DNA from: Rutidosis leptorrhynchoides | Lineage: Eukaryota; Streptophyta; Magnoliopsida; Asterales; Asteraceae | DNA: 64,000 nucleotides | Reading direction: 5' to 3' | Assembly (NCBI RefSeq): GCF_046630445.1 | Contig: NC_092333.1 | Location: 719,936,001-720,000,000 of the forward strand | Part shown: positions 57,606 through 64,000 of the stretch, piece by piece | Layout of the letters: the number at the start of each line of letters is the position of its first letter | Numbering within the stretch: position 1 is the first letter of the stretch | Notes under the pieces: model-generated | The model's database searches: none | Told to the model about the DNA's origin: nothing | The model's input: the letters and a program-made list of their open reading frames with translations, nothing else | Translations under genes and position numbers: made by a program

Positions 57606-59639
57606 ATGAGATTACTAATCGATGGTCTCAGATCTCATGGCTACGCTATTAAATCCGGTCAAAGTACTGCTGTGTTTGCATGCAATCAGCTTATACATTT
57701 ATACTCCAAACATGGGCTAAATAAAGAAGCATGCAAACTGTTCGATGAAATGCCTGAACGAAATATTTTCACTTGGAATGCAATAATCTCAACCCATATA
57801 AAGTCCTATAACTTGGATCAAGCTGAAGTTCTGTTTGAAGCTGCCCCGTGTAAAGATTCAGTGACTTATAACTCGATGTTATCGGGGTATGCAAACAGTG
57901 ATGGATATGAAACAAAGGCGGTTGATTTATTTATGCAGATGTATTCTGTAGGGGATGATGTGCAAATCGACGAATTTACTCTCACAAGAATGTGTAACTT
58001 GACAGCAAAGATGAAAGATTCGTGGTTTGGGAAACAGTTACATTCATTTATGGTGAAAACTGGGAATAATATAAGTGGGTTCGCAGTGAGTGCGTTGATC
58101 GATATGTATTCGAAAAGTGGGTGCTTTAATGAAGCTTATGAGGCCTTTAACAGCTGCGAACATGGGTCGGTGGATGTGGTGTCAAAAAACGCAGTTGTTG
58201 CTGCGTGTTGCAGAGAAGGAAAGTTAGATATGGCCTTAGAAATTTTCTCAAGCCAACAGGAGTTTAATGACGTGGTATCTTGGAATACAATAATCGCAGG
58301 TTACACTCAAAATGGGTATGATAAAGATGCCATTGAATTGGCTGTTTGTATGACAAAAAAAGGAGTTAGATGGAACGAACATACTTTTGCTAGCGTTTTT
58401 AGTTCTTGCTCGTCTTTAAAGAATTTAAAAATGGGAAAAGAACTACATGCTAAAGTCTTGAAGGAGATATCGAGCTTGAATCAGTTCATTAGTAGTGGAA
58501 TCGTTGATGTGTATTCCAAATGTGGTAACATGACATATGCTGAATCGATCCATTCAACAATTGGAGTCGATAATCAGTTTTCAACCACTTCAATGATTGT
58601 AGGATACTCTTCACAACACAACATGTTACAAGCCCGAAAGATTTTTGATTCTTTAACGACAAAGAATTTGGTAGTGTGGTCCGCTATGTTTTCTGGCTAT
58701 TTGAACTGCCATTGTTGTGAAAAAGTTTTCGAATTGTTTCACTTGTTCAAGGCTGAGGAAACAACGGCTAGTGATGGTTCGGTCCTTGCAACCGTACTTG
58801 GTGCGTGCGCGTTACAAGCTACTATTGATCCTGGAAAACAGATACATGGTTATATATTAAGAATGAGGATTTTTATAGATGGGAAATTAATCAGCGCGTT
58901 AATTGACATGTACTCGAAATGTGGAAACATAACGTATGCACTAAGATTCTTCGAACGGGTTAAGTTTAGAGATTTAGTGATATACAATATAATGATGGCT
59001 GGTTTTGCTCATCATGGTTATGAACATGAAGCATTTGAACTGTTTGATAAGATGGTAAAAAGTGGTTTTCGGCCTGATACAGTAACTTTCATTGCTATTT
59101 TGTCAGCTTGTCGTCACTGCGGGTTAGTTAAAAAGGGTGAAAGTTATTTCAAATTGATGACAGAAGAGTACGATGTAACACCTGAACTCGATCATTACGC
59201 GTGTATGATTGATCTTTATGGGAGAGCGAATGAACTTAATAGAGCAATGGAGTTTATGAAAAATATACCTGTTGAACTAGATGTGGTTATATTGGGAACA
59301 ATTTTGAGTGCTTGTAAGCTGCATAGGAATGCTGACCTGGCACGAGAAGTAGAAGAAAAATTGTTGAGAATTGGTGGGGACAGTGGGACCCGGTATGTAC
59401 AGCTGGCTAATGTTTATGCAGCAGAGGGTCAATGGAATGAGATGGGAAGAATAAGAAGAAAGATGAGAGGGAATGATGTTAGTAAACATGCTGGTTGTAG
59501 TTGGGTTCATGTAGGGAGTAAAGTTCATAGTTTTACATCTGGTGACACGTGTCTCTCAGAAGCTGAAGCAACTTATGGTATTTTAGATTTTTTGACCATG
59601 GAAATGAATGATAAAGAAGATATTCAATTGTGTTTTTAA
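57606..59639 (+). CDS. Pentatricopeptide repeat (PPR) protein, E class, single exon
   Basis: 677 codons without intron, as usual for plant PPR genes. Tandem repeat units are readable from about residue 25 onward: NQLIHLYSKHGLNKEACKLF, NAIISTHIKS, SALIDMYSKSGCFNEAYEAF, NTIIAGYTQNGYDKDAIEL, DMYSKCGNITYALRFFERV, IMMAGFAHHGYEHEAFELF. Near residue 530 it passes into the E-type C-terminus (HYACMIDLYGRANELNRAMEF, GTILSACKLHRNADLAREVEEKLL, YVQLANVYAAEGQWNEMGRI, CSWVHV), and it lacks a DYW domain. From memory it resembles Arabidopsis At3g18840 along its whole length. PLS/E-class PPR proteins bind organelle RNA and usually specify C-to-U editing sites with a separate deaminase. A mitochondrial or chloroplast location is expected; the target is unknown. 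The first ATG aligns with the family start. A MULE ends 96 bp upstream. Confidence 0.93.
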   Translation: MRLLIDGLRSHGYAIKSGQSTAVFACNQLIHLYSKHGLNKEACKLFDEMPERNIFTWNAIISTHIKSYNLDQAEVLFEAAPCKDSVTYNSMLSGYANSDGYETKAVDLFMQMYSVGDDVQIDEFTLTRMCNLTAKMKDSWFGKQLHSFMVKTGNNISGFAVSALIDMYSKSGCFNEAYEAFNSCEHGSVDVVSKNAVVAACCREGKLDMALEIFSSQQEFNDVVSWNTIIAGYTQNGYDKDAIELAVCMTKKGVRWNEHTFASVFSSCSSLKNLKMGKELHAKVLKEISSLNQFISSGIVDVYSKCGNMTYAESIHSTIGVDNQFSTTSMIVGYSSQHNMLQARKIFDSLTTKNLVVWSAMFSGYLNCHCCEKVFELFHLFKAEETTASDGSVLATVLGACALQATIDPGKQIHGYILRMRIFIDGKLISALIDMYSKCGNITYALRFFERVKFRDLVIYNIMMAGFAHHGYEHEAFELFDKMVKSGFRPDTVTFIAILSACRHCGLVKKGESYFKLMTEEYDVTPELDHYACMIDLYGRANELNRAMEFMKNIPVELDVVILGTILSACKLHRNADLAREVEEKLLRIGGDSGTRYVQLANVYAAEGQWNEMGRIRRKMRGNDVSKHAGCSWVHVGSKVHSFTSGDTCLSEAEATYGILDFLTMEMNDKEDIQLCF

Positions 59640-60431
59640 TGTTAGTGAAGTTTGTTGTGTTATTTAAGAGCATGGATTATGTTGTGTGGAGTTGAACTAG
59701 ATGCTTGTTGATCAAAGAGGTTGCAGAATAGGCGGGTCAGTTGATGTGTCAAAATGAGTCATCTTTTGTACGGGAAGGGACAAAACAAATCGGATTGAGT
59801 TTTTCAAACACTTCATCCATTAATTAAATACTGTACATATTTATAGATAATATGGTAGTTGTATATATGTTACAGAAAATATATATAATCAACTTGTGAC
59901 ACTATTTTACTTGAATCTCTCTTAGTTACCAAAATAATTATATTCGTTGAATTCATTATACAACATATCACAAACCAACTCGGTTATAAAGTGCATCTGA
60001 TATTCTATCTTCTAATGATATAAAAATTCGACCTGTATCATTTTTATGTACACATAAAAATTGCTATTGATGGTTTGGTAATTTAGCCAAACATCGTCAA
60101 AAAATAATGATAAAATTGACGAGGTTCAAAAACAAAATCTCACATTCATCGGCATTAAAAGATAAGAGTACCCTGCTCTCGTGAACTAGGCTTCGTAAAT
60201 CGTAACTATGTAAACGCTCTCTACTCGGTACTCACTGATACATTGAGGGGCAAAGGACTGCTAATAACAATATGGCATGGAGATAAAAGAAAGTATAAGG
60301 GCCTTGAAGTAGATACATTATACTTTATGGACTATAATGTAAAAAGTTGGTTATCAAACAATAGGTTCCGACAACAAAATAAAAAGGAAACAACATCCCG
60401 TTTACAGAATTAGATCTCAATTGCGTTCGAG
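59640..60431. other. Intergenic region between the PPR and HVA22-like genes
   Basis: About 790 bp of AT-rich sequence that should contain the PPR 3' untranslated region and the promoter and 5' untranslated region of the next gene. No specific element can be assigned with confidence. Confidence 0.5.
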
Positions 60432-62987
60432 ATGTCGATTTTAGGTTCAAATCTGCCAAGCGAGGTAATTAATCTCAATTCCTCTCAAACTAGGGTTTTA
60501 TATCAAGGGTTTCGATACTGATAATGATTAATCTTTAATCTATAGGTGATTTCATATGTTATAATCTGATATATTTATTCAAACCTTTTATATTGTTTTG
60601 CTTTCAACATACCAACATGTTTGACTTTTGCTGGTCCATTAATTTGTTCTGATTTTTATCTAAAAAACCAGAAAAATCAATCAAAACTATAATAATTGAA
60701 ACAGTAGATATTTATACAATTTTTTTAATGTGTTTTCCCCTGTATTGAGCTAAATTAAAATTCAATACACTCTAAAGTGCCTTTTGGTTATTGAAAAGGT
60801 AAACTGCTATGTGATGCTAATATTAGGCTAAAAGAATTGATTAATTACGAATACATGAACAGGGTGGGGGTAAAATTATGTATAGTTGTATACCCATAAG
60901 ATCATTGATTGGTCAACCCATATATTGTGTGCCCTAAACATAACAAGCTGTAAAAGCTTGAAATACATAGAGTATAAATTTAGGTACTAGTTATGTAATG
61001 TATGTTTTAAATTGCTAATGCAGCTTGGTTTGAAGCTGCTACTAAGCCCACTCGGTTCCAACATTGTCTTAAAAACAGCATGGTAAGCTTTTAACACAGT
61101 CGTACAGATTGAATTACTTGAGTTGAGAACTTTGCTAGCGGCATTTATGCTGATAACAAAAAGATATTAACTTTGTAATTTTAACTGTAATTTAATGCGT
61201 GTTTTTGTCTGCAGTTGTTCTGTGGGAGTTGTTTTGCCTGTTTATTCTACTTATAAAGCGATTGAGTCGAAAAATAGAATCGATCAACAAAAGTGGCTTG
61301 TATATTGGGCAGGTTAGTGATAATGTGACCTAAAGTTTTACATAATGTCAGTAATATATAGACTTACTTGTTATTAGGTATTACATCAACTTTTATATAC
61401 AATGTTCTCTTGTATATACTAATAATGAATTTTCGTTTGCAGCATATGGTACTTTTAGTGTTGCAGAAATGTTTACTGATAAACTTATATCATGGTATAA
61501 TCTTTAATGGGATTTTGCTTTATCTTTTCATTCTTAATTTGATTGATATAAACCAATCAATGTTTTTTCAGGGTTCCGCTTTACTATCACGTAAAGTTTG
61601 CTTTTCTTGTCTGGCTTCAGCTTCCCACCACGAATGTAAGCAGGCATTTTTTTTGTAAATTAAAAGCGCCTAACTAAATTTTTAAACTGTAGTTTTAACT
61701 TGACGAGTCTATTACTTAGTTGTTAGTTATGCCTGTAACTCTATAAGTGACTATGACTAGAAGAGGCAGAATCTAGGGTCAGGGAATCAGTTCGAAATAT
61801 GTAATTTTCTTGTACGAGTCAACTTGGATGTCCGGATGTTACCAAAGAAAAGAAAAAGATTATTCATGAATAAATAATAGTGTTCATATATGTTTACAAA
61901 CTCCATATTACTACTATATGTCTATATAGTAATCCTTTAATATTAGTAAAGTATTTTAGGAATTGTATGCATCAAGAAACACCCTTTTGGCGACTTTCAG
62001 CCGTTTGACCCGTTTCCTTTGTAAACAATTTTTTTTTTTGTTTACCCTTTTGAGTTTTGACCCTTAGGGTAATGCATAACTCATACTCTTCTGTTCGTAA
62101 CTAGGATTTTAAATTAATGTGTTCTCTACACTTCTTTATCTCTAATTGTCAGTTAATACAAGGGATATGAATTTCGAACTTGTAAAAATTACTATCGTGA
62201 GTCCTAATCATGTTCAGTTCTCGTGTTGTTTTGCAGGGTGCTAAACTCATATACATGAGTCACTTACGCCCTTTCCTTTTGAAGCATCAAGCTAACCTTG
62301 ATATGATTGTGTCATTGTTATACAGCGAAACGGTAAAGTCCCTTTCCTCATTTTAATGCTTGAAACTCGGTGACTGCCATTTACATCATAAAACAAATAT
62401 TGAGAACCGAATCTTCTTTATGGATTGGATTTTACAATTATAAAAATATTGAACTGCCACTTTACTTACACCTAAAGGAAGAACAAAGATAAGTTTTTAC
62501 AACAAAGCTATCAGATCTGGCCTAGATGTATGCACAGATCCGGGCCTAGATGTATGTGCAGTTGTCGATATATAGATGCGTGTGTTTTATTTAAATTCTT
62601 CAGTTAAATTAAAGATCATAATCAATTGTCTGGTCAATATAATGTTTATCGCACAAATACTGTATTCCAGGGTAAATTCATTAGTGCCCACGAAGGAGAA
62701 ATTCGATTCGTTAAGGCAGTTGGGAGGAAGATTCTGATGTCAGGTATAGAGCATGAATGTTATTATACATTCATATGCCAATCGAATTTACTTGTATATT
62801 TTTATCTTCTTTACTTGAATCAGCAAAGCAATTTGTCAACGATAGCAGTCAAACAGTCCCACCGGTCCCACCACCCGAGGGAAGAACAATCATAGTCCAA
62901 ACAGAACAAGTAGAGAACTCTGAATCTAATGACAATAATGCTGCTGATGGTGATGAAGATGGTTATGTAACTGTCCCTGCAACTTAA
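60432..62987 (+). CDS. HVA22/TB2/DP1 family protein (HVA22-like, k/i type), eight exons
   Basis: Coding exons with GT-AG borders: 60,432-60,464, 61,024-61,082, 61,215-61,312, 61,443-61,494, 61,572-61,635, 62,237-62,332, 62,671-62,743 and 62,824-62,987. They total 639 bp and encode 212 residues in one consistent frame. The protein begins MSILGSNLPSE and continues with LLLSPLGSNIVLKTACC, VLPVYSTYKAIESKN, YWAAYGTFSVAEMFTDKLIS, VPLYYHVKFAFLVWLQLP and LRPFLLKHQANLD, the TB2/DP1/HVA22 domain (about residues 20-125) with its hydrophobic hairpin segments. An EGEIRFVKAVGRKIL segment and an acidic, Ser/Asn-rich tail (after about 165) follow. Length and layout fit plant HVA22-like k-type proteins. Relatives (REEP/DP1/Yop1) curve ER membranes; plant HVA22 members are linked to ABA and stress responses and vesicle traffic. 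The first exon of 11 codons rests on similarity at the N-terminus. Confidence 0.9.
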
Positions 62988-63109
62988 CATATGGTCAACA
63001 AAATCAGTCAAACCTGAATCTTTTATCAGCTTATGAATTCCATATGTAAATATTTATTGTCATTTACTTATTTTAGTCATCAAGTGAATTACTTTATCAT
63101 TATTATTAA
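62988..63109. other. Short convergent intergenic gap
   Basis: 122 bp separate the stop codons of the HVA22-like gene (+) and the DYW PPR gene (-), so their 3' untranslated regions probably overlap in antisense. Confidence 0.7.
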
Positions 63110-64000
63110 TTACCAGTAATCTCTACAAGAACAAATACCATCTTTAAAAGAGTGAAATCTACTTCTATCTCTCAACACAATCTCCAATTTAAAGATTTTA
63201 GAAACAAGCTTCATAACCGAATGGCAATCGTTGCATACGCGCAAATTTTTGACGATTCTTATCGCACTTCCGTTACATAATCTTGACATCCCAAATGCAA
63301 GAGCAAGTTTCTCACTATGCATAGCTACTGAATCTTCTTTCTCTTCGTCTTCGATATCATGTAAAACGCTACCAGTTACCTCTGGTTTATACCCGCCTTC
63401 AACTCTAATTTTTAACATAATCTCTTTAAGCTTTGTATACGCCTCCTTTGTTATTTCACAATCTTTTTCACCCGCAACAAAACTGTACATGATCTTATCA
63501 ACTTCAATCATGCTCCAACCCGGGTTTTTCATTAGTTGTTGACTATGCATTGACTTTCTTACACTCACAACATCCTTCCATTTCCCAGCAAAAGCATATA
63601 TGTTTGATAACAAAACATGGTCACCCGAATCATTAAGGTCGAGTTCAGCTAGTCTCTTTTGAACTTCTTCAGCCAACTCTACATTACCATGAATACTACA
63701 CGCGCCTAAAAGTGTTCGCCAAATAACAGCATTTGCTCTTATCGGCATTTGAGTTATAAAGTCGTAAGCTTTTTGAAGCTCGCCACCTCGACCATATAAA
63801 TCAACCATACAACCGTAATGTTCAAAACTCGGCTCTATGTTGTGCTTATTCTTCATTATTTCAAAATACCGACATCCTTCTTTAATTAAGCCCGCGTGAC
63901 TACAAGCATACAGAATCGAAATGAAGGTAACCCCATCGGGTTTAATACCCGATTCTTCCATTTGATGAAACAGTTTCAGGGCTTCTTCACCATACCCTTG
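63110..64000 (-). CDS. PPR protein, DYW class, C-terminal part (continues beyond the window)
   Basis: The minus strand is open from the window edge to a stop at 63,110. The visible 296 residues hold the last PPR units ([20 protein letters not shown], then a [12 protein letters not shown] unit), the E/E+ region ([59 protein letters not shown]) and a complete DYW domain. That domain has the deaminase-like [10 protein letters not shown] (HxE) motif and CNDCH (CxxC) zinc ligands, and ends CSCRDYW. DYW proteins carry the cytidine-deaminase fold used in C-to-U editing of organelle transcripts. All key zinc-binding residues are present, so the domain looks functional. The start is outside the window. 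Confidence 0.95.
   Translation of the reverse strand, partial: QGYGEEALKLFHQMEESGIKPDGVTFISILYACSHAGLIKEGCRYFEIMKNKHNIEPSFEHYGCMVDLYGRGGELQKAYDFITQMPIRANAVIWRTLLGACSIHGNVELAEEVQKRLAELDLNDSGDHVLLSNIYAFAGKWKDVVSVRKSMHSQQLMKNPGWSMIEVDKIMYSFVAGEKDCEITKEAYTKLKEIMLKIRVEGGYKPEVTGSVLHDIEDEEKEDSVAMHSEKLALAFGMSRLCNGSAIRIVKNLRVCNDCHSVMKLVSKIFKLEIVLRDRSRFHSFKDGICSCRDYW

Overview
The window is plant nuclear DNA, probably from a eudicot and plausibly from the daisy family. That placement rests on the style of the retrotransposons and is inference, not proof. Two very different parts meet at about 51,820.

The left 81% (1-51,820) is one nested stack of LTR retrotransposons. The recipient is an old, broken Athila-type Ty3/gypsy element (here B, + strand), which starts left of the window and ends with its 3' LTR at 49,900-51,820. 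Four elements sit inside it. A (1-12,795, - strand) is a second Athila-type element whose far end lies outside the window. C (14,358-24,013, + strand) is a chromovirus that looks whole. D (26,253-36,765, + strand) is a non-autonomous element with 3.5 kb LTRs and no pol. E (38,424-48,111, - strand) is a second chromovirus that looks whole and is a close relative of C. C, D and E each keep a 5-bp target-site duplication (AGAAA, TTGTG, GCAAG), and removing each in turn leaves continuous B sequence, so the nesting order is directly readable. The C and E LTR pairs are almost identical (very young), D is about 1% diverged, and B is oldest.

The signal I consider most novel is in the noncoding parts of these elements. 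Each carries its own short GC- or CG-containing palindrome ('word'), always in pairs at fixed spacing. In the Athila-type elements the pairs are 31-32 bp apart and recur in the LTR and in internal untranslated regions. A uses a CCGCGAGTCGCGG word and B a CATGCGATCGCATG word at equivalent positions. In the chromoviruses the words lie about 1.04 kb into the LTR: C uses GCGCGCCGCGC (pairs 19 bp apart) and E uses GGGACGGCGTCCC (pairs 20 bp apart). Geometry and location are kept while the word itself is exchanged.

The right 12 kb (51,821-64,000) is host sequence. It holds a (TA)n foldback, a compound inverted-repeat element, a decayed WNK-type kinase fragment, and a 2.1 kb MULE with 9-bp target duplications that carries a nested PIF/Harbinger-type MITE and ends about 100 bp upstream of a gene. 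Three host genes follow: an intact E-class PPR gene (57,606-59,639, +), an eight-exon HVA22/TB2/DP1 family gene (60,432-62,987, +), and the 3' part of a DYW-class PPR gene (63,110 to beyond 64,000, -). The PPR proteins are expected to act on organelle RNA and the HVA22-like protein in shaping ER membrane. Nothing suggests the three genes act in one pathway.
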